Source: Allobosea sp.
GTDB taxonomy: Bacteria > Pseudomonadota > Alphaproteobacteria > Rhizobiales > Beijerinckiaceae
Length of the DNA stretch: 64,000 nt
Reading direction: 5' to 3'
Assembly: GCA_024231975.1 (NCBI GenBank)
Contig: JAAEQB010000057.1
Coordinates: 112,775 to 176,774, forward strand
Positions 8,468 to 17,293 of this stretch are shown here, piece after piece. The notes below the pieces were generated by a model. The model did no database searches and was not told the origin of the DNA. It saw nothing but the letters and a program-made list of their open reading frames with translations. The number at the start of each line of letters is the position of its first letter. Positions within the stretch are counted from its first letter, which is position 1. The translations under genes were made by a program, and so were the position numbers.

Positions 8468-10003
8468 ATGAACGAGAATCTCATCCGGAAGCCGTCGCGA
8501 CGGACCGTATTGCAGGTGGCCGCCACCTCCCTGCTGGCCTCCCCGGCCCTGCCCCGGCCCGCCGCGGCCCAGCCCAGGGCGTTGACGATCACGACGACCG
8601 GCATCCTGAACAACGCCAACCCCTACGCGCATTCCAGCATTCACCTCTATTACATCTGGAGCCAGGTCTATGGCAGCCTGGGTCGCTACAATTACGGCAG
8701 AAAGGCCTATGAGGGCGTGCTCGCCGAGAGCTGGGAGGTCGTGGAGCCGACGCGCTGGCGCTTCAAGCTGCGCGGCGATCTCAAACGCCATGACGGCGGC
8801 CCCGGCCCGACGGCACGCGACGTCGTGCATTCGTGGCGGCGCATTCTCAGCGACCCTGCCAGCCAGCAGGCGTTCTACCTGACCGAGGTCGAGACATTCG
8901 ACGCGGTGGACGATCGCACGTTCGACATCGTGACGAAGCGGCCGGTTGCGCAGCTTCTCTCGTTCCTCTTCGATCGCTTCGTCGTGACGAGCGCAGACCT
9001 CTACGAGAAACACGGCGGCGATGCCGACAAGGTCGCGGCCTTCGGCTGGGGACCCTACAAGCTCGAGCGCTTCGACATCGACCGCAGCGTCATCGTGGCC
9101 CGCAATCCGTTCTGGCCGGGCATGCCCGCGGCAGCGCCCGAGACGGTGGTTTACCGGCTTATCCTCGAGCCCGAACAGCGTGTGACCGCCTTGCTCAACA
9201 ACGAGGTCCAGATCGCAAGGCTGATCCCTCCGCAACTGGTCGATCGTCTGAAATCCAATGGCGGCGTCAGGCAGATCGAGACCGGCTCGCTGGAGTGGAT
9301 GTTCCTGGGGATGAACACCGTCATAAAGCCCTTCGACGACCCGCGCGTGCGCCGGGCCGTCGCCCATGCGATCGACGCGGAGCTGATCATCAAGCGGCTC
9401 CTGTTCGGCCTCGCCGACCGCATGCAAGGCGCCATCGGCAATTTCCAGGACTGCTTCGGCCCCAGCGCGAACCGCCCGGCCTACGATCCGGGCCGGGCGA
9501 AGGCGCTGCTGGCGGAGGCAGGCTTCCCGAACGGCTTCGACGTCGAATTCTCGACGGCAAACGGGCGTTACGTCTCCGACCGCCAGATCGGCGAAGCGCT
9601 GGCCCAGATGCTGCGGCAGGTCGGCATCAGGGCCAGGCTGAACACGCCGGATTACGCCAATTTCACCAATGATATCCGGCAGGGCAAGCTGCCGCTCTAC
9701 TATACCGGTCGGGCTGCGAGCAACGACCAGATCGAGGCCCTGGCGCAGTATTTCGAAACCGGCGGCTCGCGGCGAACCAACTATTCCGACCCGGAGGCGG
9801 ACCGCCTGTTCAAGGACGTCCGCTCCGCCTTCGACGTCGAGAAGCAGTGCGAGCTCCAGCGGGCGCTCAGCGACAAGCTCTCGCAGGACTCGCCGGTCGT
9901 CTTCCTCTGGACGCACCGGCTGGTGAACGGCGTGCGCACCAACGTCGACTGGCCGGCCGACGCGACCGGTGAGCCATGGCTGACCGACATATCGGTCCGT
10001 TAG
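8468..10003 (+). CDS. ABC transporter substrate-binding protein, family 5 (second copy, Tat signal)
   Basis: A 511-residue paralogue of the preceding binding protein. The start is set at the ATG at 8468 (MNENLIRKPSRRTVLQVAAT), which gives a twin-arginine signal (S-R-R-T-V-L) and a signal peptide ending near AAAQP; the frame is open upstream but that part overlaps the previous gene. Shared blocks with the first copy include SQVYGSLGRYNY (CQVYGCLGRYNY there), RHDGGPGPT and LIPPQLV. Two related binding proteins serving one permease pair suggest two ligand ranges, with one folded in the cytoplasm and exported by Tat. Confidence 0.9.
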   Translation: MNENLIRKPSRRTVLQVAATSLLASPALPRPAAAQPRALTITTTGILNNANPYAHSSIHLYYIWSQVYGSLGRYNYGRKAYEGVLAESWEVVEPTRWRFKLRGDLKRHDGGPGPTARDVVHSWRRILSDPASQQAFYLTEVETFDAVDDRTFDIVTKRPVAQLLSFLFDRFVVTSADLYEKHGGDADKVAAFGWGPYKLERFDIDRSVIVARNPFWPGMPAAAPETVVYRLILEPEQRVTALLNNEVQIARLIPPQLVDRLKSNGGVRQIETGSLEWMFLGMNTVIKPFDDPRVRRAVAHAIDAELIIKRLLFGLADRMQGAIGNFQDCFGPSANRPAYDPGRAKALLAEAGFPNGFDVEFSTANGRYVSDRQIGEALAQMLRQVGIRARLNTPDYANFTNDIRQGKLPLYYTGRAASNDQIEALAQYFETGGSRRTNYSDPEADRLFKDVRSAFDVEKQCELQRALSDKLSQDSPVVFLWTHRLVNGVRTNVDWPADATGEPWLTDISVR

Positions 10004-10106
10004 CGATCCTTCGCCATTCCGGTGCCGCTCCTGCGACCCGGCCGCAGCGTTTCGTGACACGCAGACCGCACCACCCGGCTGATGAAGCCGGCATGCAATC
10101 GAGGAC

Positions 10107-11513
10107 ATGATGAGCAACAGACAAGCTGCGCTCGAACGCGCGCGAGGCTATATCGACGACGGCAGCTTCCTGCAGCGCCTGACGGACCTGGTGGCCTATC
10201 AGACGGAAAGCTACCCCCCTGGCCGCAAGAAGGAGCTGGAGCGCTATTGTTCCGAGGGGCTCGGACCGATCGCCTCCGCGCTCGGCTTCGAGACGGAGAT
10301 ACTGCCGAATCCTCTCGACGAGTATGGGCCTGTCCTGATCGCCTCGCGCCGCGAGGGCGACGGGCTGCCGACGCTGCTGATCTACGGGCACGGCGACGTG
10401 GTCAGAGCGATGCCCGAGCGCTGGAGATCGGACCTCGATCCATGGACCCTCAAGGTCGAGGGCGATCGCGTCTACGGCCGCGGCGTCGTGGACAACAAGG
10501 GGCAGCACCTTCTCGCGATCGAGGCGCTGCGCGCCGTCCTGGAGGAGCGCGGATCGCTCGGCTTCAATGTGAAGATCTTCGTCGAGACCGGCGAGGAAGC
10601 GGGCTCGCCGGGACTGAAGCGCTTCCTCGAACGTCACCGGGAGCGCTGCGCGGCCGACGTCTTCATCGGGCTCGATGGCCCCCGGCAAAGCATGTCGGTG
10701 CCGGATATCACGCTCGGCACGCGCGGCGGGCTCGCAATCGACCTCGTCGTCAATCTGCGGGAAGGTTCGCATCACTCGGGGCACTGGGGCGGGCTGCTCA
10801 AGGACCCGACCGTCATCCTGGCCCATGCGATCTCGGCGATCATCTCGCGGGACGGCCGCATTCTGGTGCCCGGATGGACGCCCGCCTCGGTGCCCGCTTC
10901 GGTCACGCAGGCAAGCCGGGCGGTCGTGATCGACGACGCACCGGGTGCGCTGAAGCCGGACGAAGGTTGGGGCGAGCCCGGCCTGTCGCGCCCGGAGAAG
11001 ATCTATGCATGGAGCAGCGCGATCGTGCTGGCTTCCATCAGCGGACAGCCCGAAGCGCCGGTTCCCGCCGTTCCCGGCTTCGCCAAAGCCCGCATACAGT
11101 TGCGGCACACCGTCGACGTTGCCGCGGAGGATGTAGCGCCTGCGTTGCGGCGGCATCTCGACAAGCTGGGCTTCACGGAGGTCGAGGTCGCCCCGGTGGT
11201 CGAGCGCGACATGTTCCCGCCCTCGAGAACCGACCCGGAAGATGTCTGGGTGCGCCGGATCGCGCGTTCCATGACGGAAACGGTCGGGCACGCACCGAAC
11301 ATTATCCCGAACATCGGCGCCTCCGGCCCGTCCGAATTCTTTCGGAAGACGCTGGGCGTCCCTGTCCTATGGATCCCGCATTCCTATGGCGGGTGCGGTC
11401 AGCACGGGCCCGATGAGCACGGGCTGATCCCACTTTTCCGGGACGGTCTCGGCATCATGGCTGGCGTGTTCTGGGACATCGGTCTCGACCCTGCTGCCGG
11501 CGCGAAGGTCTGA
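10107..11513 (+). CDS. M20 family metallopeptidase / deacylase
   Basis: A 468-residue cytoplasmic zinc hydrolase of the M20 (ArgE/DapE/carnosinase) family. The first metal site is seen in IYGHGDVV, the bridging Asp in RGVVDNKGQ, and the general-base/metal Glu pair in ETGEEAGSPG; a C-terminal His is in WIPHSYGGCGQHGPDEH. The middle dimerisation domain lies between. It closes the run that starts with the amidase, so imported peptides or N-acyl amino acids are likely substrates. Either ATG at 10107 or 10110 could be used. Confidence 0.88.
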   Translation: MMSNRQAALERARGYIDDGSFLQRLTDLVAYQTESYPPGRKKELERYCSEGLGPIASALGFETEILPNPLDEYGPVLIASRREGDGLPTLLIYGHGDVVRAMPERWRSDLDPWTLKVEGDRVYGRGVVDNKGQHLLAIEALRAVLEERGSLGFNVKIFVETGEEAGSPGLKRFLERHRERCAADVFIGLDGPRQSMSVPDITLGTRGGLAIDLVVNLREGSHHSGHWGGLLKDPTVILAHAISAIISRDGRILVPGWTPASVPASVTQASRAVVIDDAPGALKPDEGWGEPGLSRPEKIYAWSSAIVLASISGQPEAPVPAVPGFAKARIQLRHTVDVAAEDVAPALRRHLDKLGFTEVEVAPVVERDMFPPSRTDPEDVWVRRIARSMTETVGHAPNIIPNIGASGPSEFFRKTLGVPVLWIPHSYGGCGQHGPDEHGLIPLFRDGLGIMAGVFWDIGLDPAAGAKV

Positions 11514-11629
11514 CGGGTTTCGCCGGTGGCCGCAGGCGGGCGGACGATTGCCGAAGGACAATTTCGACCGGGTATAGTCGACCGAGGTGGAAACCGGCTC
11601 GCGTGAAGGCGCTACGACTGAACAATAAG

Positions 11630-11670
11630 CTGGAGCAATTCGCGATTCGGCGAATCGTGAACTGCTCCGG
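11630..11670. repeat. Long hairpin between M20 peptidase and GntR genes
   Basis: Two 19-base arms (11630-11648, starting CTGGAGCAATTC, and 11652-11670, ending CTGCTCCGG) pair around a GGC loop with one A-C mismatch and two G-U pairs as RNA. There is no T-run after it, so it is not a classical terminator. It resembles the small dispersed palindromes found between genes in Hyphomicrobiales, and could also be a transcript-end stabiliser or operator. No second copy was noticed in this window. Confidence 0.55.
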
Positions 11671-11736
11671 TTGAAAACAATCGTCCGCAGATGACCGGGA
11701 TCGCCGCATCGCCGCGTACTTGAGGCTGGAGCTGAC

Positions 11737-12444
11737 ATGCCGCAACCGTCTTCGCTCAAGGTCGTGCAGGACACCCTCAGCCTGCGCGACCGGACCACGG
11801 CAGTATTACGCAACGCGATCCTGACCATGCAGTTCAAGCCCGGTCAGCGCATCATCGAGCGGCAGCTCTGCGTCGAGACGGGGGTCAGCAGAACCTGCAT
11901 TCGCGAATCGATGCGGCATCTCGAGGCGGAAGGCCTCGTGCGGCGCGAGCACAACAGGGGCATCTTCGTGTCGAGCATCACGCCGACGGAGGCGGCCGAG
12001 ATCTACGAGGTGCGCAAGATCCTCGAGCCCAAGATGATGGAGAAGATGATCGGCAACATCGACCCGCGGTTCGTTCAGACCATGAAAGCCGAATTGCGGC
12101 GCGCTGAATCATGCATCACGCTACCGATGGAATATGTCGCGGCGATCGGAGATGTTATCAAAATTCTGTGGAGCGGCTATAACAACGACACGGCAAAAAA
12201 CCTTCTCAGCTCTATCTTCGATCGGATTTCCTACATCCGGATCATTCTAAGTTTTTCGACGAGCGCTGAGCAGAAGATCGAGACCATACAAATTCTCGAA
12301 GGCGTGATCGATGCCATCAGCCGTCGCGATGGCCCTGCGGCACAGGAGCAATACATCCATTATCTCTCCCGCGCACAAAATACCGTGATCGAAATCATCG
12401 AGTCGAATACAGAGGTCGACACCGGATGGCCCGCCGTCAGCTAA
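11737..12444 (+). CDS. GntR family transcriptional regulator, FCD type
   Basis: A 235-residue regulator. Residues about 15-80 form the GntR winged helix (LRDRTTAVLRNAILTMQFKPG, ERQLCVETGVSRTCIRES, LEAEGLVRREHNRGIFVSSI). The rest is an all-helical effector-binding domain of the FCD kind beginning near EIYEVRKILEPKM. The effector is usually a small carboxylate related to the pathway controlled. As the last gene after the amidase-importer-peptidase run it is the obvious local regulator. Its 3' half is less GC-rich than its neighbours. Confidence 0.85.
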   Translation: MPQPSSLKVVQDTLSLRDRTTAVLRNAILTMQFKPGQRIIERQLCVETGVSRTCIRESMRHLEAEGLVRREHNRGIFVSSITPTEAAEIYEVRKILEPKMMEKMIGNIDPRFVQTMKAELRRAESCITLPMEYVAAIGDVIKILWSGYNNDTAKNLLSSIFDRISYIRIILSFSTSAEQKIETIQILEGVIDAISRRDGPAAQEQYIHYLSRAQNTVIEIIESNTEVDTGWPAVS

Positions 12445-12449
12445 ATCCT

Positions 12450-12471
12450 GAAGAAGCGGTCGAACTTCTTC
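12450..12471. terminator. Possible bidirectional terminator hairpin
   Basis: GAAGAAG and CTTCTTC (12450-12456 and 12465-12471) pair around an 8-base loop just after the GntR stop, in the gap between convergent genes. No T-run follows, so the call is weak. Confidence 0.3.
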
Positions 12472-12603
12472 CAATTCCGGGGTCGCGAGTGCGATGCGCA
12501 GTGGCATGTCCTCTGCCGCGCTGGTTCCTTCACTTGCTCTGCTTCTGCAGATGAAGCGCATTGATAACAGCCCATCGTAAGTATTATTTGTAAATAATTA
12601 TTT

Positions 12604-13116
12604 TTACATATCTTCCTCAAGTCCAATCTTTATCTTCTCCAATGCTGAGATAAGTTGATCTATCTCTTCCTTGCGCAAGAACTGCAGCGCGCGCTCGTTC
12701 ACTTCGCTCACGCATTGTTCGATCGCTGGCCTTAACGCGTGCGCCTTTTCCGTGAGGTACACATGAGCCACCCGCAGATCGCTCTCGCTCCTCACACGGC
12801 GGGCAAGGCCAGCTCTTTCCAACTGGTTGACCGCGCTGACGACGGATGGGCCGACCGCCTTGACAGAACGACCAAGCACGACCTGCGAAATGCCGTCCTG
12901 ATGATACAACGCCCATAGATAGGGCCACATTCCTATATTGACGTTTCGCTCGGCGAGCAGCTCCTTGATCTGGTCTCGGGCACGCCGATTGATGGTCCGA
13001 ATGAAAAAGCCGACGTTCCAGGCTCCGGAATAGAGCGCGCGTCGGCCCTCCTCGTCCAGTGTCGTCCGGCGCTCCCTACCAGGGCTTGGCCGACGCCCGG
13101 TCCCGTTCTTCCTCAT
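12604..13116 (-). CDS. MarR family transcriptional regulator
   Basis: A 170-residue winged-helix regulator. The start is set at the ATG at 13116 because AGAGGA lies eight bases upstream and the product then has normal MarR length; the frame is open further upstream without support. The core runs ALYSGAWNVGFFIRTINRRA (dimer helix), GISQVVLGRSVKAVGPSVVS (recognition helix region), QLERAGLARRVRSESDLRV (wing) and a C-terminal dimerisation helix ending LEKIKIGLEEDM. It is transcribed away from the second ABC operon and a palindrome sits in the shared upstream region, so it probably controls that operon and itself in response to a small ligand. Confidence 0.85.
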   Translation of the reverse strand: MRKNGTGRRPSPGRERRTTLDEEGRRALYSGAWNVGFFIRTINRRARDQIKELLAERNVNIGMWPYLWALYHQDGISQVVLGRSVKAVGPSVVSAVNQLERAGLARRVRSESDLRVAHVYLTEKAHALRPAIEQCVSEVNERALQFLRKEEIDQLISALEKIKIGLEEDM

Positions 13117-13285
13117 CTGCCGTCCTCTCGCCGCCGTCGATCCGAATCGCGACTCTGTCAAGCTATTCGGAAAGCTCGGCTTTATTGAAATCCGGCGTTG
13201 AAGCCTCTTCGTCTGAAACCGAAACAGCGGTCCCGCGCCACAGCCCTCGAAAACGCATGGTTGACAATGCCTCATTCGCCGATAA

Positions 13286-13304
13286 CTTAGTTAGTATAAC
13301 TAAG
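13286..13304. promoter_or_regulatory. Candidate MarR operator between divergent genes
   Basis: CTTAGTTA-GTA-TAACTAAG is a perfect inverted repeat (8-base arms, 3-base centre) in an AT-rich stretch between the MarR gene and the first permease gene. A TTGACA hexamer at 13261-13266 and TATACT on the minus strand at 13293-13298 place it over possible promoters of both directions. Size and position fit a MarR dimer site. Confidence 0.6.
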
Positions 13305-13415
13305 CTTTTCGAACTTTCGGCGTCAAATCTCGGATGGAAGCCGCATGCGGGAGTTCCATGCACGAGCGGTGCGTCGCGCACTTGATGGGTTCAAGGGCAG
13401 CAAAAGGTTCCAGTC

Positions 13416-14351
13416 GTGCTGAATGTTCTTCTTAGCCGTCTGTTCCTATCTCTACCGGTTCTCATCGGCGCGATTTTTTTCGGGTTCTTGCTCTTGAGGG
13501 TGGTGCCTGGCGACCCCGCATCGCTCCTGGCAGGTCAATCAGCTTCGGCGGACGTCGTCGCGCGTGTCCGCACGGAGATGGGGCTGGACGAGCCTTGGAT
13601 CCTGCAGTTCGTGCATTATTTCGGACAGGTCACGAGCGGCGATCTCGGGCGATCGATCATCTCCAACCGGCCGGTTCTGGATGAGCTCAGCGAAGCGCTG
13701 GGGCCGACGGTGGAGCTTGTGCTATCCGCTTTGAGTTTGGCGGTCCCGCTCGGCATCACGCTCGGAGTCATTGCCGCGATTTACCGCGGCGGCATGTTGG
13801 ATCGAGCTATCATGGCGCTGGCCGTCGCCGGGATTTCATTGCCGGTTTTCTGGGTCGCCTACATGCTGATCCTGATCCTGGGTGTGCAATGGAATCTACT
13901 GCCGTTCACCGGTCGGCTGGGTCCGATATGGACGCTGGAAGGCCTGCAGGGGCTGGCGCTGCCGGCGCTCACCGCAGCCTTCACCCTCGTTGGCCCGATC
14001 GCGCGCATTTCGCGAACTGCTGTCCTAGAGACCCTGTACGCGGAGCACGTGCGCTTGGCCCGTGCCAAAGGGGTGCCCGAGCATAAGGTTGTCGTCAAAC
14101 ATGGCTTGCGAAATGCGCTGCTGCCCATCGTTACGCTCGTCGGCCTCCAGATCGGCCATCTGCTGGGCGGCACGGTGATCATCGAAACGATCTATGCTTG
14201 GCCGGGAGTGGGGCGCCTCGTGGTCGGGGCCATCATGAACAGCGACTATGCGACCGCGCAGGGCGGATTGCTGCTGATGGCGTGCATCTTCGTCGCCGTG
14301 AACCTGATCGTCGATCTCCTTTATTCGACGCTCGATCCCAGGCTTTCCTGA
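13416..14351 (+). CDS. ABC transporter permease, DppB/OppB type
   Basis: A 311-residue permease of a second oligopeptide-type importer, starting at a GTG. The family signature RVVPGDPASLLAGQSAS follows the first helix; the coupling loop is RAKGVPEHKVVVKHGLRNA and the end is LIVDLLYSTLDPRLS. It is followed one base later by its DppC-type partner. It is homologous to the 3204-4214 permease but clearly diverged, so this is an independent transporter and not a recent duplication. Confidence 0.92.
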   Translation: MLNVLLSRLFLSLPVLIGAIFFGFLLLRVVPGDPASLLAGQSASADVVARVRTEMGLDEPWILQFVHYFGQVTSGDLGRSIISNRPVLDELSEALGPTVELVLSALSLAVPLGITLGVIAAIYRGGMLDRAIMALAVAGISLPVFWVAYMLILILGVQWNLLPFTGRLGPIWTLEGLQGLALPALTAAFTLVGPIARISRTAVLETLYAEHVRLARAKGVPEHKVVVKHGLRNALLPIVTLVGLQIGHLLGGTVIIETIYAWPGVGRLVVGAIMNSDYATAQGGLLLMACIFVAVNLIVDLLYSTLDPRLS

Positions 14352-14352
14352 C

Positions 14353-15216
14353 ATGACGCCGACCGGAACGGGCCAGTCCATCTCTCCGCGCAGCGCAAAA
14401 CGCAGGCGTCGGGCAAAGGGCGGCGTCGCCACGGCAATGGCTGTGGCCATCCTCGCGGTGATCGTCGGCGTCGCTCTTCTGGCGCCCGTCCTCGCCCCTT
14501 ACGATCCCTATGAGGTGGACTTGTCGGCTGCGCTCCAGCCCCCTGGCTCGGCACATCTGCTCGGCACCGACATGCAGGGAAGGGATCTGCTCAGCCGCAT
14601 CATGTACGGCACTAGGCTCACCCTGCTCACGAGCCTGACGGCGCTCGTGTCCGGCAGCGTCGTCGGCGCCTTGCTGGGCCTTGCCGCGGTCTTTTTCCCT
14701 TCCTCCGATGCGGTGATCGGCCGGCTGCTGGATATCCTGCTGTCGTTTCCGGCGATCCTGTTCGGATTGGCGCTGGGAGCAAGCCTCGGACCGGGGCTAC
14801 TGCCCGTGACCATCGCTCTGTCGATCGCGACCGTTCCGGAAGTCGGACGGATCGCCCGGGCCGCCGGCCTGACGATCGCGCGTCAGGAATACATGCAGAG
14901 CGGCCGGGCAATCGGGCTGGGCAAGACGACGCTCTTCTTCAAATATCTGGCTTGGAACTGCATGCCCACGATCTTCGTCTTCCTGACGCTGCGATTCGGC
15001 TTCATCATTTTGCTGGGCGCGGGTCTGAACTTTCTCGGGCTCGGGGCAGCGCCCCCGGCGGCCGAGCTTGGGGTTCTGGCCGCTGAAGGACGGAACGTCC
15101 TGGCTTTCGCCCCTCACGTCGCGACCTACCCCAGCTTGACGATCTTTTTGCTGGTTCTCTCCCTCAACGTGCTCGGCGACGTGTTGAGGGACAAGCTGGA
15201 CAAGCGTCTGCTATGA
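14353..15216 (+). CDS. ABC transporter permease, DppC/OppC type
   Basis: A 287-residue permease with a basic N-terminus (AKRRRRAKGG), first helix at about 28-50, the motif LLGTDMQGRDLLSRIMYGTR, coupling loop around SGRAIGLGKTTLFFKYLAWN, and the ending LGDVLRDKLDKRLL. Its stop overlaps the start of the following ATPase (ATGA). Forms the membrane channel with the 13416-14351 product. Confidence 0.92.
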   Translation: MTPTGTGQSISPRSAKRRRRAKGGVATAMAVAILAVIVGVALLAPVLAPYDPYEVDLSAALQPPGSAHLLGTDMQGRDLLSRIMYGTRLTLLTSLTALVSGSVVGALLGLAAVFFPSSDAVIGRLLDILLSFPAILFGLALGASLGPGLLPVTIALSIATVPEVGRIARAAGLTIARQEYMQSGRAIGLGKTTLFFKYLAWNCMPTIFVFLTLRFGFIILLGAGLNFLGLGAAPPAAELGVLAAEGRNVLAFAPHVATYPSLTIFLLVLSLNVLGDVLRDKLDKRLL

Positions 15217-16211
15217 CCCTGCCGCTGCTCGCCGTCGACGCTCTCGCCGTCACCCACCATGGCGCAGACGGTTCTTCCGTCGAGATCATCGGGGACGTTT
15301 CCTTTAGCATTGGGGCGGGCGAGACGCTCGGGCTCGTCGGTGAGAGTGGCAGCGGCAAGAGCCTGACCGCGCTCGCGCTCATGGACCTGCTCGGCCCGAA
15401 CCTCGCAGCGACGGGCACCATTCTGCTCCGCGACCGTTCCCTCGGCAGCCTGAGCCCGCGCGAGCGCCGGCGGCTGTGCGGCAGCGAGCTGGCCATGGTC
15501 TTCCAGGACCCGATGACGGCATTGAACCCGGTGTACACGGTCGGCGACCAGATTGCCGAGGTCCTGCTGACGCACCGCCTCGCCTCGCGCAGGCCGGCAC
15601 GGGATCGCGCGGTCGAGCTGCTGGGGCAGGTCGGCATCCCTCACCCGTCGCAGAGAGTCGATGCCTATCCGCATCAATTGTCCGGCGGCATGCGCCAGCG
15701 GGTGGTGATCGCCATCGCGCTGGCCGGAGATCCCTCGGTCCTGATCGCCGACGAACCGACGACGGCTCTCGATGTGACGATTCAGGCGCAGATCCTCGAT
15801 CTTCTGCGTGAGCTCAGCGCACAGCGCGGCATGGGAACGATGCTGATCTCCCACGATCTCGGCGCGATAGCCGAGGTCGCGACGCAGGTCATGGTGCTTT
15901 ATGCGGGCCGGGTTGTCGAACATGCGCCGGTCGACCGGCTTTTTGCCGAGGCGCAGCATCCCTACACCATCGGACTGCTGAGCTCGTTGCCGAAGCTGGG
16001 CGGGCGCGAGCAGAGATTGAGCACGATCGCGGGCCGCGTCCCGCTACCCGGCACGGTGCGGACCGGGTGCCGTTTTGCGGATCGCTGCCCATGGGCGCTC
16101 ACGCGATGCCGGCTGGAAGCGCCCGCCTTGACCGAAATCGCCAGCGGCCATCGCGTGGCCTGCCTGCGCGCGCCCCTGCTGGCTCCGCCCTCGCCCGGAA
16201 TGGCCGCATGA
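15213..16211 (+). CDS. ABC transporter ATP-binding protein, DppD/OppD type
   Basis: A 332-residue ATPase with Walker A GESGSGKS (residues 43-50), signature LSGGMRQR, Walker B LIADEPTT and the C-terminal cysteine motif CRFADRCPWALTRC of the oligopeptide family. ATGA overlaps with both neighbours show tight translational coupling across the operon. Confidence 0.92.
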   Translation: MTLPLLAVDALAVTHHGADGSSVEIIGDVSFSIGAGETLGLVGESGSGKSLTALALMDLLGPNLAATGTILLRDRSLGSLSPRERRRLCGSELAMVFQDPMTALNPVYTVGDQIAEVLLTHRLASRRPARDRAVELLGQVGIPHPSQRVDAYPHQLSGGMRQRVVIAIALAGDPSVLIADEPTTALDVTIQAQILDLLRELSAQRGMGTMLISHDLGAIAEVATQVMVLYAGRVVEHAPVDRLFAEAQHPYTIGLLSSLPKLGGREQRLSTIAGRVPLPGTVRTGCRFADRCPWALTRCRLEAPALTEIASGHRVACLRAPLLAPPSPGMAA

Positions 16212-17263
16212 ATTCCCGGTATCCGCTTCTGTCCGTCCGCGACCTTGAAAAGACCTTCCCTGTCGGGACGTTCCTGCGCCGGCGCCCGGTCCACGCGGTC
16301 AACGGCGTCAGCTTCGCGATCGCAAGCGGCGAGACGCTCGGGCTCGTCGGGGAGAGCGGGAGCGGCAAGTCGACCATCGGGCGCATGATCCTGAACCTGA
16401 CGGCTCCGACCGGCGGCGCAATCACCTTCGCCGGTGCCGACATTGCGAGGCTCGCCGCCTCCGGAGAGATCTATCGCAAGGTCCAGATCATTTTCCAAGA
16501 TCCGCACTCGTCCCTGCATCCGCGTCTGACCGTGCGCCAGCTTCTCGCGGAGCCCTTGCGCCTGCATGGCGGCAAGACCGGCAGGGCGCTGGAGAGTGCG
16601 GTCGAGCGGCTGCTGGACGATGTCGGGCTCGCGCCCGAGCTGGCCTCGCGCTATCCGCACCAGTTCAGCGGCGGCCAGCGCCAGCGCATCGGGATCGCCA
16701 GGGCGCTGGCCTGCGAGCCCGAGCTCATCGTATGCGACGAACCTGTATCCGCCCTCGACGTGTCGGTGCAAGCGCAGATCATAAACCTCCTCAAGGACCT
16801 GCAGGAAAAGCGAGGGTTGTCCTATCTTTTCATCGCTCACGATCTGGCCGTGGTGCGTCATATCAGCCATCGCATCGCGGTGCTCTATCTCGGCGAGGTC
16901 GTCGAGAGCGCTCCCTCGGAGGAACTCTTTTCCGGGGCCCGGCACCCCTATTCGCAGGCGCTGCTCGCTGCGATTCCGCGTACAGGCGCCGCGCCCGGCA
17001 AGCCGAAAGCCCGTCTGCGCGGAGAGCCGCCTTCGCCAATCGCACGCCCTGCGGGCTGCGCGTTTCGGGCGCGCTGCTCCTATGCGACGGATCTTTGCGG
17101 GACGCCGCCGCCGCTGCGAACGATCGGCGCCGCTCACTTGGTCGCCTGTCACCATGTCGAGACGATAGCTCCGTTCGCGGTAGACAGGACCATCGGCGCC
17201 TCGCCGCGCCTTGCGGCTTTGATGCGCGCCTTTGCTGCTGAAGAGGATGGCGCCTCGACCTAG
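16208..17263 (+). CDS. ABC transporter ATP-binding protein, DppF/OppF type
   Basis: A 351-residue ATPase. The ATG at 16208 is preferred because it overlaps the upstream stop as ATGA and gives MNSRYPLLSVRDLEKTF, the normal start; upstream in-frame starts lie inside the previous gene. Walker A GESGSGKST (48-56), signature FSGGQRQR, Walker B LIVCDEPV, and a full C-terminal domain with CAFRARCSYATDLC. It is longer at the C-terminus than its counterpart in the first cluster, with about 45 residues after the cysteine motif. Confidence 0.9.
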   Translation: MNSRYPLLSVRDLEKTFPVGTFLRRRPVHAVNGVSFAIASGETLGLVGESGSGKSTIGRMILNLTAPTGGAITFAGADIARLAASGEIYRKVQIIFQDPHSSLHPRLTVRQLLAEPLRLHGGKTGRALESAVERLLDDVGLAPELASRYPHQFSGGQRQRIGIARALACEPELIVCDEPVSALDVSVQAQIINLLKDLQEKRGLSYLFIAHDLAVVRHISHRIAVLYLGEVVESAPSEELFSGARHPYSQALLAAIPRTGAAPGKPKARLRGEPPSPIARPAGCAFRARCSYATDLCGTPPPLRTIGAAHLVACHHVETIAPFAVDRTIGASPRLAALMRAFAAEEDGAST

Positions 17264-17293
17264 ATCGACATGCCGAACATGCGGGAGGAAGAC

